64,000 nt of DNA, from assembly GCF_008806775.1 (NCBI RefSeq), contig NZ_WAEM01000001.1, positions 434,001-498,000 of the forward strand. Direction: 5' to 3'. The notes below the pieces were generated by a model. It did no database searches and was not told the DNA's origin. It worked only from the letters and a program-made list of their open reading frames with translations. Of this stretch, positions 11,601 through 20,422 are shown one piece after another (position 1 is the first letter of the stretch; every line of letters starts with the position of its first letter). The position numbers and the translations under genes were made by a program. This DNA comes from Flavobacterium luteum (lineage in GTDB: Bacteria; Bacteroidota; Bacteroidia; Flavobacteriales; Flavobacteriaceae).

Positions 11601-11997
11601 TATTAACATTTACTACCCAATAAGAAAAAGTATAAGTTACGCCACCTTCTAATCTTATATTAGGATTTCCTTGCCAAAAAATTTGATTATTAGCATCTAC
11701 AACCATCATTCTTGTTCCTGAGTGTGGGGTTACACTTTTAAAGCTAGCTAAATTCATTGGACCAGAATCACCTGTTATGGCATAGTTACTCGGAGCACTT
11801 GTACCACTAGTTCCTGGTGAAATATTAGTATATCCATTTGCCTGAAACCCACCTGTACCTTCAAATCCTGGATTGTTATTATTAGTTGTAAGTAGATTTT
11901 GAGATAAAGAATTTGTAGAAACTAAAAAACTTAAGAAAACTAGTGCAAAGCATTTATTTTTAGTAGCCTGAATAATTTGAAAAATAGTTAATAACAT
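5659..11997 (-). CDS. Giant repeat-rich surface protein, type IX secretion (type B sorting domain)
   Basis: 2112 residues. A hydrophobic signal peptide covers about residues 1-33 (ends SLSQ). It is followed by two jelly-roll, carbohydrate-binding-like modules (each ending in DFA-(I/L)DDIS), a SprB-type repeat after the first (NPSCPGLSDGVIVAYPNGG), two bacterial Ig-like domains (ATISNLGVVTGVSAGTSVITY type), then six tandem copies of an 89-residue repeat (about 969-1502; motifs ICSGT and TGNL). About four PKD-like repeats (GAT..GN.I.Q) come next. The C-terminal 95 residues are the gliding-motility-associated sorting domain: YFTPNGDGFNDTW, YDRYGKLL, GWDG, FSLKR end. The protein is thus exported by PorSS/T9SS and surface-attached or released. 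Adhesion or gliding is plausible but not shown. It is a paralogue of the next large gene, which has its own terminator. Confidence 0.93.
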   Translation of the reverse strand: MLLTIFQIIQATKNKCFALVFLSFLVSTNSLSQNLLTTNNNNPGFEGTGGFQANGYTNISPGTSGTSAPSNYAITGDSGPMNLASFKSVTPHSGTRMMVVDANNQIFWQGNPNIRLEGGVTYTFSYWVVNVNINGTSNPAFPNPVINFVAVDQCGCTVVLKSGSPTVNNGSWQQVVYEFTPSGTGAKWVRFELSTPGATPNGNDFAIDDISLFAPPAPLSISNSLTNPSCPGLSDGVIVAYPNGGVAPFSYTLSGAATATNTTGVFQGLSAGVYTVSVTDSNSPATTRTTPNITVSNPLDITLTSSPTGCILSGTPITLTAANGGASYSWSASTGVVISDTDAIANVSPLVTTTYTVSSTTVSPTTSANLIGNPGFENGTSGFFSDYGYSLSNTSGTQFAYGIVTNPNSWFIGFVSTSDHTTANGTGKMLVADGATVANSVIWSQIIPVETSKTYNFSFWAQNLVASSPAIFQVTINGTPITILPVSATNGASAGWTEIKGTWNSLAATIATIKIIDTNIASGGNDFALDDISFSTTTSKSCNLSTDLTVNIGGSSPITNFSYATPFCKDSTNPSPTGVTGFITGGTYTDDNATGLLSINASTGVINLSASTSGTYTIRYSVAANPGICQSAGSSTTIITINNTPTISGTLNVCKGLTRTLSGSGTPNAINPWVSATPAVATISNLGVVTGVSAGTSVITYKDNNGCTTTTSVTVNDLPTISGTLSVCSGSNTTLIGSGTSDASAPWTSASTSVATVNSSGVVSGVLAGTSLITYKNSNGCLVTETFTVNTTPILTLTCGTTTGSSVAFNWNSIADATSYSYSYSINSGAPITGVLLSSATTLTVNGLTPGQNVSVILTPIGSVCAKQATSNCVSSNCPTPIVDVISDFPSCANDIVSIPAFTSATSGITFNWTNTNASIGIAASGTGATIPPFNVINTTNTLQTATISVTANDGTCTGPAMTFDLDVFPLPTVIISAVKSSVCSGSATIINFNGTPNATVTYTVNSGVNQFLVLDASGNASLPTGNLTSNTLYSLISVLNPITNCSQTQSGTATVTINVLPTVTISGTTAVCSGTGTPISFIGTPNATVTYTIGSGANQTILLDAFGLATLHSGNLTSNTIYNLVSVVDTNLCSQTQIGDATISIDTLPIASISGSTSICTGTGASILFSGTPNTIVTYTINSGTNQTIILDGFGNASLPTGNLTANAVYSLVSVQDLSTTCFQTQSGNATVKIISLPTATILGTKSICSGTSTSIQFNGTPNATVTYTINSGINQTVNLDAIGNATITTGNLIATADYSLVSAEDSSKTCSQPQSGTASVNINPLPTATISGSTTICSGTGTSIQFNGTPDATVTYIVNSGSNQSIVLDASGQATLPTGNLISNTIYILVSVSDSITSCSQLQSETASVTINALPIVTISGTTAICSGASATITFTGTPNATVTYTVDSVNNLTIDLDPAGEATLATGNLSANTTYSLIDILDSTTTCSQLQSGTATVSINDAPDVVPTTINQPICSGQSSGVLLTSTTAGTIFNWTVIESGVAGATSGIGNNISQVLTTTSPINVGTADFTVTPTANGCSGLPIVVTVSVSPTPTAVATPDKDVICSGAATAIALSSGNSQTTFNWNVIQNNVIGATNDSGNLITQVLQTAINNFGEAVYAITPSLNGCNGLTILVPITVNPVPDVSTNVFNNPICSGNATNIDLTSNVAGTTFTWSVVQTNVKGAISSSGNTIAQIIKTTGNSLGVAEFTITPQINSCIGNPIIVPIQVNPSPEEFGPSSTTICSGKSPKISLIPIIVGTSFNWTHLSDNVSGATDGNGDKIDQVLLAENNPGKVLYTVTPSLGGCIGNSFINTVNVNPAPIVNLENGVLCLEANGDLKKSLILNTNLNDALYDFEWYFNTISTPISGAIESLFEAKELGDYFVNVRDTSTGCTAKSNTAMVTEVNPTNSFDVIVSDAFTENTSITVTGQNVITTYLYQIDNGALQSSNVFSGIGAGTYTIRVTDSDGCTDYSKGVQVIDYPKYFTPNGDGFNDTWNIKGLSNQSNATLFIYDRYGKLLKQISPKGQGWDGTFNGVQLPATDYWFTVDYLEPNNDINKLFKAHFSLKR
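7490..9090 (-). repeat. Six tandem 267-bp coding repeats
   Basis: Internal repeats of the giant protein: six units of 89 codons each, starting at LPT-type residues and containing (V/I)CSG, GTPN.(T/I)VTYT, LD..G and TGNL. The units have diverged to similar rather than identical DNA. Each probably folds as one beta-sandwich domain on the cell surface. Confidence 0.8.
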
Positions 11998-12310
11998 AGG
12001 TTTAGGTTGGATTTATTGCTATTAAAGTATTAAATAATTAAACAATGAGTATTTCTTATTAGTACAACTTATAAATGCGCTTATTTTAAGAAATATGAAT
12101 TATTACTAATGTTTAAATGTATTCTACATAATTATAATTAGTAATAAAACTCTAAATTTATATAAATTTCAATTCATTTAACTTATGTTTTTATAGATTC
12201 ATATACGAAAACGTAATAGTGTTGAAAACTTTATACTTATAAAGTAACATATATTAAGTCGCCATTTCAATTTGATGAGGAAAACATAAATTAAATGTAA
12301 AGAATGATTA
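11998..12310. other. Intergenic stretch between the two giant genes
   Basis: AT-rich, with no open reading frame of note. It should hold the promoter of the 2112-residue gene, but no clear TTTG/TAnnTTTG pair was found on the minus strand. A 16-mer at 12206-12221 (CGAAAACGTAATAGTG) recurs exactly at 40024-40039 upstream of susC. Confidence 0.5.
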
Positions 12311-12346
12311 TAAAAAAAATCCCGATTATGAAAGTAATCGGGATTT
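12311..12346 (-). terminator. Terminator after giant surface protein 2
   Basis: Perfect 12-bp stem (arms 12317-12328 and 12335-12346, core ATCCCGATTA / TAATCGGGAT) with a 6-base TGAAAG loop, and an A run at 12312-12316 that becomes a U tract on the minus-strand transcript. It lies 23 bases past the stop codon. Confidence 0.92.
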
Positions 12347-12368
12347 AAAATTTGTCATTTATTTAATA

Positions 12369-15300
12369 TTATCGCTTCAATGAAAAATGTGATTTAAATA
12401 ATTTTTTAACTTCTGTATTTGGCTCTATATATTCAACTGTAAACCAGTAATCAGTACCAGGTAAAAGTTGCCCATTTAGAGTACCATCCCAACCAGCACC
12501 AGAAGAAATAATTTGTTTTATTAATTTTCCGTAACGGTCATAAATATCAACTTTAGTATTTTTTAATGCTCCTATTTTCCAAGTATCATTTATGCCATCA
12601 CCATTAGGAGTAAAAAATTTAGGATAGTCAATAAAAATAACTTTCTTAAACTCATTTGTACAACCTTGTTCGTCCGTAATAGTGACTTTAAATTCCCCGC
12701 TTTTTGGCACATTAAATACATTAGAACTTTGAGGAGCACTATCATCTAATTGATATAGAAATGGACCTGTACCTAATCCTGTTACCACTACTGTTATAAT
12801 TGGATTTTCTGAAAATGCATCACTCACTGATACCTTTATATCATCTTCGGTTGCGGGAAGATTTTCAAAAACTTCAGCTTCTTCTTTAATTGATTGACAA
12901 CCCGTATTTTTATTGGTTGCAATTACCGAATATTTCCCTTTTACGTTAACTTCAAAACTTCTAGAATTGGCTCCAGGTATTGGTGTTGGGCTATCATTAA
13001 AATACCATTTAAAATTATGATTTGTATTGCTTAAACCGGTATCTAATGTATAAGATTTAAAAGTAGTTTTTGTCACTTGATCGACACAAATAATACCATT
13101 TTCTAAAACGGGTTTTGGCAAAGGATTTACCTGTATAGTAACATCTGTTGGTTTTCCATCACATAAATTCAACGTTGGAATAATTGTATATTTTGCTATT
13201 CCAACTTTTGCATCAGCTATAAGAGGTTCTTTAATAATACCGTCAATTGAAATATCACTGTCTTTACCTCCTGTTACATCTGTTCTAAGCACTGTCCAAT
13301 TAAATTGCGTTCCAGGAATACTTGGAGATAATGTTATATTAGTTGTTTCTCCACTACAAATTTTTGTCGATTGTGTTGTGCCAAAAATCTCAGGAGTTGG
13401 ATTTACAGTTATGGTTACCGTTTCTTGAGGTCCAGTACAAGTATTCGATATTGGTGTAATAATATAATCGACAGTACCTTGAACAATACCTGTTGTTTTT
13501 ATTTTTTGAGAAATAGCATTTCCATTAGATGAAAAAGCACCTGTAACTCCTTTTGGAACTACAGTCCAACTGAATGTTGTAGCAGCAACTTTACTATCAT
13601 ATTGAATATCTGTTACTTCTCCTGAACAAAGTGAAGGTTTTAGATTACTTGTTACATTTACTTCAGGCGCAGGGTTGACATTTACTGTAACTTCAATTGG
13701 TAGTCCAAGACAACCGCCTGAACTAGGTATAACAGTATATACTGCTTTTCCTGATGTAAATCCTGTAACAGTTAATTTTTGATCTATTTTATTTCCAGAT
13801 GCTGAACTATCACCAATCACTTCTGTTGGAATTACATCCCAAGCAAAAGTAGTAACTGTTCCTGGAAGACTGCTTGATAAAGTAATATTAGGAGCCACGT
13901 CTGAACAAACTGTATCACTAGGAGGCGTAGCAGTTGCTATTGGTAATGGTAAAATGGTTACATTACTTTGAAACGTACTTGCACATAAACCTGCTGTAGG
14001 AGTAAACTCATAGGGTTTTACAATAGGTAAAGTAGTTGTATTACTTGTGTCTAAACTTGGTGACCAAGTTCCAGTAATTCCATTATTTGAAGTTATTGGT
14101 AATGGCTTAGGCAATGCCTCGTTAGCACATATAGAATCAAAAGGAGTACTAAACGTAGGTGCGACAATAGGATCTATCGTTATACTTTTAGATGCATCAA
14201 CTGCATTACATCCTCCAACAGCAGGAAGTGTATAAGTTATAACTGATGTTCCTGGAGTAACTCCGGTAATTTCACCATTCAAATCAACAGTAGCAAACAA
14301 AATTAAAGATGAACTCCACGTTCCCGTTTTGTCACTAGCATCGGTAGTAAAAACAGTAGTAGTATCTTTACAAATATTTGTTTTTCCAGATATTGTTCCC
14401 GGGTTAGGTATACCTGTGACTTTTACATCTCTATTAGCTGTAGCAGCAGTACATACACCACTACCACTAACTGTAAAAGTTATTCTAGCTATTCCTGGTA
14501 TTCCTGCAACTATATCGCCATTTGCAGGATTAACTGTTGCAACATTTGTATCGTCTGATGACCATATACCTGCTTCAAGTGAATCAGTTAAAAATGCAGT
14601 GTTACTTCCAACACATATATCTTGAATTCCTGAAAGAGTTCCTGCATTAGGTTCGGCATTGACTGTTATTGCAAGCGTTTCGATATCATTAACACCAACA
14701 CAACCACCTGTTCCAAGCATAGTATAAGTCATTATTGCATTTCCTGCAGCAACTCCTGTAATTTCTCCTGTGTCAGCATCAATTGTTGCAATTGCTGTAT
14801 CTGATGAACTCCAAACTCCTCCCAATGAAGTTGAAGAAAAAGTAGTTTTAAGTGCTACACAAACATTTGTATTGCCACTTAATGTTCCTGCAATTGGAGC
14901 TGCGGTTACAGTAACGTTAACTGGTTTGATATCGGAACAAATTCCTGAGGTACTTTTTATATAATAAGTGCCACTTGTTGCTATTGCTGTTGGTGTAGCC
15001 AAAGCTGTAGTTCCTGATGCATTAGTCCAGTAGGATAAGACTCCGCCTCCTGTAGTTCCTGCTGTAATCGCAGGTAAAGTAATATCAACCGTTGCTGGTG
15101 AACAAACCTCAGATGGATTGGTAATGTTTAAAACTTGAGCTGGATTAATTGTAACCACCACTGGTTTAATATCGGAACAAATACTGGAGATACTTTTAAT
15201 GTAATATGTACCACTTGTTGCTATTGCTGTTGGTGTAGCCAAAGCAATAGTAGCAGCCGCATCACTCCAATACGATAAGGTACCACCTCCAATACTTCCA

Positions 15301-17738
15301 GCTGTAACCGCTGCCAAAGTAATATCAACCGTTGCTGGTGAACAAACCGCCGCTGGATTGGTAATGCTTAAAACTGGAGTTGTTGTTATTTTTATAATCA
15401 CTGCTTTGATATCGGAACAAATTCCTGAGGTACTTTTTATATAATAAGTGCCACTTGTTGCTATTGCTGTTGGTGTAGCCAAAGCTGTAGTTCCTGATGC
15501 ATTAGTCCAGTAGGATAAGACTCCGCCTCCTGTAGTTCCTGCTGTAATCGCAGGTAAAGTAATATCAACCGTTGCTGGTGAACAAACCTCAGATGGATTG
15601 GTAATGTTTAAAACTGGAGTTGTGGTTATTTTTACTATTACTGGTTTGATATCGGAACAAATTCCTGAAGTACTTTTTATATAATAGGTACCACTTGTTG
15701 CTATTGCTGTTGGTGTAGCCAAAGCAATAGTAGCAGTTGCATTGGTCCAATACGATAATACTCCTCCGCCTGCACTTCCAGCTGTAACCGCTGCTAAAGT
15801 TATATTAACTGTTGATGGTGAACAAATCTCGGCAGGATTGGTAATGCTTAAAACTTGGGCAGGATTAATTGTAACCACAACGGGTTTAATATCCGAACAA
15901 ATACTGGATACACTTTTAATGTAATATGTACCACTTGTTGCTATCGCTGTTGGATTAGCTAAAGCAATAGTTGTAGCCGCGTCACTCCAATAAGATAAGG
16001 TACCGCCTCCTGTACTTCCTGCTGTAACCCCTGGTAAAGTAATATTAACTGTTGAAGGAGTACAAACCGCTGATGGATTGGTAATACTTAAAGCTGGAGT
16101 AACATCTACAGTTACGGTTTTAGATAAAGGACAACTCTTTGAAGTTGCAGTAGTAAATGAGATATCATCAATAGCAAAATCGTTTCCAGCTAATGCGATA
16201 TTGGTATTAATAATTTGTATTTTAGCTGTGCTTGCAAGGGCAGAATTCCAAGTTCCCGATATCCTTGTCCAACCAGGACTTCCCGCATTAGATGCAGAAA
16301 GAGGTGCTATTCCAATTTGAACTCCATTAATTAAGACTTTAAATTGAGCTGGACTCGTTGCAACTGCGTTTTGTACATAAAAAGCAAAAGTATAGGTCTT
16401 ATTATTTTCAGGAATTACAGTTTGAGACCAAATAATATTATTAGTAGCTTTAGTAGCTCCTTTAGTTACAAACATTTTTCCAATTCCACTTCTATCGGTA
16501 CTAGAAATAAATGTAGCATCCCAAGAATTTGGATTACTTACTACCCCATAATCAAATTGTGATAAATTAGAACTTGTTGCAGTATATACAAAATCTGAAA
16601 AGAAACCAGCATTACCACTCTCAAAATCTCCATTAGATATTAGATTGGGATTAGCTACTGATGGAAGCCTAGTAGAAGTTGCTGTATAAGTGGTATTAAC
16701 TGCTGGCGATACATTTGCTATACTACCACTTGGTATTACGACTCCAGTAGAAGCCGTCCAATTATAGGTTGCGCCTCCGTTAGATGCTGTTAATGTAACA
16801 GGGGAACTAGGTACAACACAGCCAGCAGCAGAGCTTACTAAAGTCATATCGGCTGGGGCTATAAGGTTTATTGTTGGAGTAACAACAGGAGGTGGTGATA
16901 ACGGATCAGAATCTTTAACAGTAACTACATAAGAACCAGGACCTAACCCAGTAAAAACACCTGTGTTATTTGAATCCGTTTTTGTGCCTGTTAAATTATA
17001 GGTAAAAGAAGCAACACCACTATTGCGATAAACAATTATTGTCCCATCATTTGTACTAGGGCACGATGGATTCGTTTGCGCAGTAGAAACTGATAAACCC
17101 AAAATTGGTGGAGTTAACGAAATATCATCTATAGCAAAATTATGTCCTCCAATTGAATTAGCATTAACAGTAGACAACTCTACTGAAACCAATTGTGATA
17201 CAGTTGGAATAATTTGATAAGTAACCTTTTCCCAATTTTTTGATAATAATGTTGAATATGTTGCAGTAGCACAACTTGTACAGCCTACTGGATTATATTT
17301 TATTGTTGGAGGCGGAGCTCCTCCATTTACAGTTTGATTTACATTTTTTATCCAATACGTAAATGTATATATTTTAAAAGCATCAAGTAATAATGGAGGG
17401 TCCTGTTTCCAAAATACTTTATTTTTATCCCCATCGACATACATCATATTACCTGTACCATTACCTATAACGCCATCTGTAGTGTCAAAAGTACTAACCA
17501 ATGAGCCTGGAGACAATATAAATGGATCGTTTGTAATTGCATATATACCTGGATTCGAAGCGCCATTGTAAGGAACTTGAGTATGCGTTGAAGTATATCC
17601 TAGTGGTGATGGACTTGGTACACCAGCATTATAAGTTCCAAAATTACCATTAGTTAATAGATTTTGAGAATAAAAATTTACTGATGATAATAGAGTAGTT
17701 AAAAATATGAAAAAAAAAGACTTAATAAAATTTTGCAT
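12369..17738 (-). CDS. Giant repeat-rich surface protein 2, type IX secretion (type B sorting domain)
   Basis: 1789 residues, a paralogue of the 2112-residue protein with the same plan at both ends. It has a signal peptide (about 1-25, ends NFYSQ), two jelly-roll modules ending in FAIDDIS, and a SprB-like repeat (NPSCPSTNDGTIIVYRNSG) between them. Five tandem 80-residue repeats (about 549-949; TSGTYYIKS, CSDIK) follow, then Ig-like domains with TGVAAGN/TGVTPGT motifs and PKD-like repeats. The sorting domain is KFFTPNGDGINDTW ... YDRYGKLI ... GWDGTLNGQ ... FSLKR. It is an exported surface protein and probable adhesin. Two of its internal repeats are identical in DNA over 211 bases. Its promoter should lie in the 387-base gap upstream but was not recognised. 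Confidence 0.93.
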   Translation of the reverse strand: MQNFIKSFFFIFLTTLLSSVNFYSQNLLTNGNFGTYNAGVPSPSPLGYTSTHTQVPYNGASNPGIYAITNDPFILSPGSLVSTFDTTDGVIGNGTGNMMYVDGDKNKVFWKQDPPLLLDAFKIYTFTYWIKNVNQTVNGGAPPPTIKYNPVGCTSCATATYSTLLSKNWEKVTYQIIPTVSQLVSVELSTVNANSIGGHNFAIDDISLTPPILGLSVSTAQTNPSCPSTNDGTIIVYRNSGVASFTYNLTGTKTDSNNTGVFTGLGPGSYVVTVKDSDPLSPPPVVTPTINLIAPADMTLVSSAAGCVVPSSPVTLTASNGGATYNWTASTGVVIPSGSIANVSPAVNTTYTATSTRLPSVANPNLISNGDFESGNAGFFSDFVYTATSSNLSQFDYGVVSNPNSWDATFISSTDRSGIGKMFVTKGATKATNNIIWSQTVIPENNKTYTFAFYVQNAVATSPAQFKVLINGVQIGIAPLSASNAGSPGWTRISGTWNSALASTAKIQIINTNIALAGNDFAIDDISFTTATSKSCPLSKTVTVDVTPALSITNPSAVCTPSTVNITLPGVTAGSTGGGTLSYWSDAATTIALANPTAIATSGTYYIKSVSSICSDIKPVVVTINPAQVLSITNPAEICSPSTVNITLAAVTAGSAGGGVLSYWTNATATIALATPTAIATSGTYYIKSTSGICSDIKPVIVKITTTPVLNITNPSEVCSPATVDITLPAITAGTTGGGVLSYWTNASGTTALATPTAIATSGTYYIKSTSGICSDIKAVIIKITTTPVLSITNPAAVCSPATVDITLAAVTAGSIGGGTLSYWSDAAATIALATPTAIATSGTYYIKSISSICSDIKPVVVTINPAQVLNITNPSEVCSPATVDITLPAITAGTTGGGVLSYWTNASGTTALATPTAIATSGTYYIKSTSGICSDIKPVNVTVTAAPIAGTLSGNTNVCVALKTTFSSTSLGGVWSSSDTAIATIDADTGEITGVAAGNAIMTYTMLGTGGCVGVNDIETLAITVNAEPNAGTLSGIQDICVGSNTAFLTDSLEAGIWSSDDTNVATVNPANGDIVAGIPGIARITFTVSGSGVCTAATANRDVKVTGIPNPGTISGKTNICKDTTTVFTTDASDKTGTWSSSLILFATVDLNGEITGVTPGTSVITYTLPAVGGCNAVDASKSITIDPIVAPTFSTPFDSICANEALPKPLPITSNNGITGTWSPSLDTSNTTTLPIVKPYEFTPTAGLCASTFQSNVTILPLPIATATPPSDTVCSDVAPNITLSSSLPGTVTTFAWDVIPTEVIGDSSASGNKIDQKLTVTGFTSGKAVYTVIPSSGGCLGLPIEVTVNVNPAPEVNVTSNLKPSLCSGEVTDIQYDSKVAATTFSWTVVPKGVTGAFSSNGNAISQKIKTTGIVQGTVDYIITPISNTCTGPQETVTITVNPTPEIFGTTQSTKICSGETTNITLSPSIPGTQFNWTVLRTDVTGGKDSDISIDGIIKEPLIADAKVGIAKYTIIPTLNLCDGKPTDVTIQVNPLPKPVLENGIICVDQVTKTTFKSYTLDTGLSNTNHNFKWYFNDSPTPIPGANSRSFEVNVKGKYSVIATNKNTGCQSIKEEAEVFENLPATEDDIKVSVSDAFSENPIITVVVTGLGTGPFLYQLDDSAPQSSNVFNVPKSGEFKVTITDEQGCTNEFKKVIFIDYPKFFTPNGDGINDTWKIGALKNTKVDIYDRYGKLIKQIISSGAGWDGTLNGQLLPGTDYWFTVEYIEPNTEVKKLFKSHFSLKR
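14885..16090 (-). repeat. Five tandem 240-bp coding repeats, two partly identical
   Basis: Units recur every 240 bases, marked by ATATCGGAACAAAT or its close variant near 14930, 15170, 15410, 15650 and 15890. Bases 14925-15135 are identical to 15405-15615, which is two periods away, while the unit in between differs. This pattern points to recent duplication or gene conversion within the array. Confidence 0.92.
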
Positions 17739-18125
17739 TACTTGAGGTATTTATTTTGGTAAAATTTGGTTTTAAACTACTATTTTTTAGTTAAACTTGT
17801 TTTTTATTGTAAAAATAAATCTAATAAATAAACAAATGATTTTAGCTAAAATCACTTTTCTAGACTATTTATTTTTAAAATTTAATCTAATTGTATTGGT
17901 TTACAATATTTTAATACAATAAAAAAATAAAAAAAATATAAACTAACAAAAAACAATATTACAAAAAAAATGATATAAAACAAATCTCAAAACGCCCTAA
18001 AACAAATTCATATTAATAATTTAACAATAAATAAAATAGTAACAATGAAATACGATAAATTTTTTAATAAAATTAGATAGCTTGATCCCTTAAAAAAGAA
18101 AATTTAATATTTAAAAATCTGTTTT
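17739..18125. other. AT-rich intergenic stretch, no gene seen
   Basis: 387 bases, very A/T-rich, with stops in all frames and no RNA gene recognised. It should contain the promoter of giant protein 2 and the transcription end of the E1 gene, but no strong hairpin or clear TAnnTTTG promoter was found. Confidence 0.5.
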
Positions 18126-20102
18126 TTAGTATTTCAATAATTCAAATAAAGCTTTTTCAAATCTACTTTTGGGTAAATATTGATCTTCTAACGTTTTTGT
18201 AAAAGGTATAGGACTATCTAAACTGGTAACACGTTTTACAGGACCATCTAAATATTCAAAGCAATCTTCCATAATCATTGCCGAAATATCGCTTGCGACA
18301 CCACCAAAAAGAGTGTCTTCTTGAAGTAGAATTACTTTATTTGTTTTCTTTACTGAATTATAAATAGTTTCTTTATCTAATGGCTGTAAAGTTCTTAAAT
18401 CAATTAAATCAGCAGAGATTTGGGGATTTATTTCTAAAGTTTCAATTGCCCAATGTACGGCTGCTCCAAATGCTATAATAGTAATATCGTTCCCTTTTTT
18501 TAACAACGTAGCTTTGCCTAAGGGCAATGTATAATACTCTTTAGGCACTTCTTGGTAAATGCTTCGGTACAATTGTTTGTGTTCAAAAAACAACACCGGA
18601 TTAGGATCATTAATAGCTGTTGCTAATAGTCCTTTAGCATCATACGGAAAAGCAGGATACACTACCTTTAATCCTGGTGTTTTAGTAAACCAAGCTTCGT
18701 TAGTTTGCGAATGAAATGGTCCTGCTTGACTGCCTCCACCACAAGGCATTCTAATGACTACATCGGCTTTTTCGCCCCACCTGTAATGCGATTTTGCTAA
18801 CAAATTTACAATTGGATTAAATCCTGTAGACACAAAATCAGCAAATTGCATTTCTACAATTGCTTTAAATCCATTTATGGAAAGCCCCATTCCAGCAGAT
18901 ACTACTGCACTTTCACAAATTGGTGTATTTATGACACGTTCTTTACCAAATACAGATACAAAACCATCAGTAATTTTAAATGCTCCTCCATATTCAGCAA
19001 TATCCTGTCCCAAGATCACTAAATTATTATGCTTCATCATGGATTGTTTTAATCCTTGAGAAATAGCGTCAACGAAACGTATATTCTCCGTTTCATTCGA
19101 AGGTGTAACTTCTTCAAAATCATAAGCTTTATATACGTCGTTTAATTCAGTCTCATAACTGGCTATTATTTCTGGTTCGGAATTCGCTAACAACAAATTT
19201 TCTTCAATCTCTTTTATAAATTCGGCTCTCCATGTATCATCTTGAATTGTAGTAAGAACATTTAGTTTAATAAGATACCTTTTAAAAGTTTCTACTGGAT
19301 CTTTTTCTGCCCACATGTCAATCAATTCTTGAGGGACATATTTAGTACCACTCGCCTCTTCATGACCTCTCATTCTAAATGTTTTGAATTCCAATAAAAC
19401 GGGACGAGGATTGATACGCATTGAAGCTACTATTTCAGTAAGCTCTTCGAAAATTTCAAGAATATTGTTTCCATCAATAATATGGCTTTCCATTCCATAC
19501 CCTATGCCTTTATCAGCTAGATTTTCACATCGGTATTGTTCACTTGTAGGAGTTGAAAGACCATATCCATTATTTTCTATAACAAACAAAACAGGTAAAT
19601 CCCAGACAGAGGCGATATTTAAAGCTTCATGAAAATCACCTTCACTAGTAGCACCTTCACCAGTAAAAACGGCAGTTACTTTACCATTCTTTTTAAGTCT
19701 ATTGGCCAATGCAATACCGTCTGCAATACCCAATTGAGGTCCTAAATGTGAAATCATTCCGATGATTTTATATTCTTGCGTTCCAAAATGAAAACTTCTG
19801 TCGCGTCCTTTGGTAAAACCGCTAGCTTTGCCTTGCCATTGCGAGAATAATCGAAATAAAGGAATGTCTCTTCCTGTAAAAACACCTAAATTCCTATGCA
19901 TTGGCAAAATGTACTCGTCTTTTTCTAAAACAGCCGTAATACCCACAGAAATAGCTTCTTGACCTATACCTGAGAACCATTTTGATACCTTTCCCTGACG
20001 AATTAAGATAAGCATCTTCTCTTCTATAAGTCTTGGCTTAAGTAGTCTTTTATATAAATTTAATAATTGATTATCAGTAAGATTCTTTCTTTCAAAATTC
20101 AT
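18126..20102 (-). CDS. 2-oxoacid dehydrogenase E1, alpha and beta subunits fused
   Basis: 658 residues. The first half is an E1-alpha: GQEAISVG near residue 43, the thiamine diphosphate motif GEGATSEGDFHEALN ... VIENN (about 147-178), and FRMRGHEEASG with the lid-loop basic residues. The second half, from about residue 335, is an E1-beta: transketolase pyrimidine domain (LGQDIAEYGGAF, PICESAVVSAGMG, EMQFADF) and a transketolase C-terminal domain (LIDLRTLQPLDKE). It decarboxylates a 2-oxoacid and acylates the lipoyl arm of E2. This fused form is usual in Bacteroidota and is mostly annotated as branched-chain 2-oxoacid (2-oxoisovalerate) dehydrogenase; pyruvate cannot be ruled out. It stands alone here, without E2 or E3. 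A -7 element (TACTTTTG, 20138-20131) lies upstream. Confidence 0.93.
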   Translation of the reverse strand: MNFERKNLTDNQLLNLYKRLLKPRLIEEKMLILIRQGKVSKWFSGIGQEAISVGITAVLEKDEYILPMHRNLGVFTGRDIPLFRLFSQWQGKASGFTKGRDRSFHFGTQEYKIIGMISHLGPQLGIADGIALANRLKKNGKVTAVFTGEGATSEGDFHEALNIASVWDLPVLFVIENNGYGLSTPTSEQYRCENLADKGIGYGMESHIIDGNNILEIFEELTEIVASMRINPRPVLLEFKTFRMRGHEEASGTKYVPQELIDMWAEKDPVETFKRYLIKLNVLTTIQDDTWRAEFIKEIEENLLLANSEPEIIASYETELNDVYKAYDFEEVTPSNETENIRFVDAISQGLKQSMMKHNNLVILGQDIAEYGGAFKITDGFVSVFGKERVINTPICESAVVSAGMGLSINGFKAIVEMQFADFVSTGFNPIVNLLAKSHYRWGEKADVVIRMPCGGGSQAGPFHSQTNEAWFTKTPGLKVVYPAFPYDAKGLLATAINDPNPVLFFEHKQLYRSIYQEVPKEYYTLPLGKATLLKKGNDITIIAFGAAVHWAIETLEINPQISADLIDLRTLQPLDKETIYNSVKKTNKVILLQEDTLFGGVASDISAMIMEDCFEYLDGPVKRVTSLDSPIPFTKTLEDQYLPKSRFEKALFELLKY

Positions 20103-20293
20103 TATATTGTATCGAAATTTGTAACTTCTTCAAAAGTATAAAAAAATAACAGTTGGTACTTAAAAAGTATCATTTTTTTAAATTGATGAGTATTATAAAA
20201 TTGAATTGAATAATCATCTTGCAGTAATGATTAAAAAAAAATACTAAAAAACGATTCTAGATATGTGTTTTTGTTCATTAATTTGGTATAAAC

Positions 20294-20328
20294 TTTGAGT
20301 ATACACTATCAAAAACACAATAACTTTG
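20294..20328 (+). promoter_or_regulatory. Promoter of the metalloprotease gene
   Basis: TTTG at 20294-20297, 23 bases, then TAACTTTG at 20321-20328, matching the Bacteroidota consensus at the upper spacing limit. A start of transcription near 20335 would give a leader of about 88 bases before the ATG at 20423. Confidence 0.6.
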
Positions 20329-20422
20329 TAAAATTGTTAATAAATAGATTTAATTATTGAATTATTATTGATTAATACTGTTACATTTGAATATTATTTT
20401 AACAAATACCACTAATGAAATT

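Noticed and set aside
14885..16090. Regular 240-base repeats as a possible CRISPR array
   Set aside because: The repeats are long, contiguous and in one reading frame, without short repeats and unique spacers; they encode protein domains. No CRISPR array or cas gene was seen anywhere.
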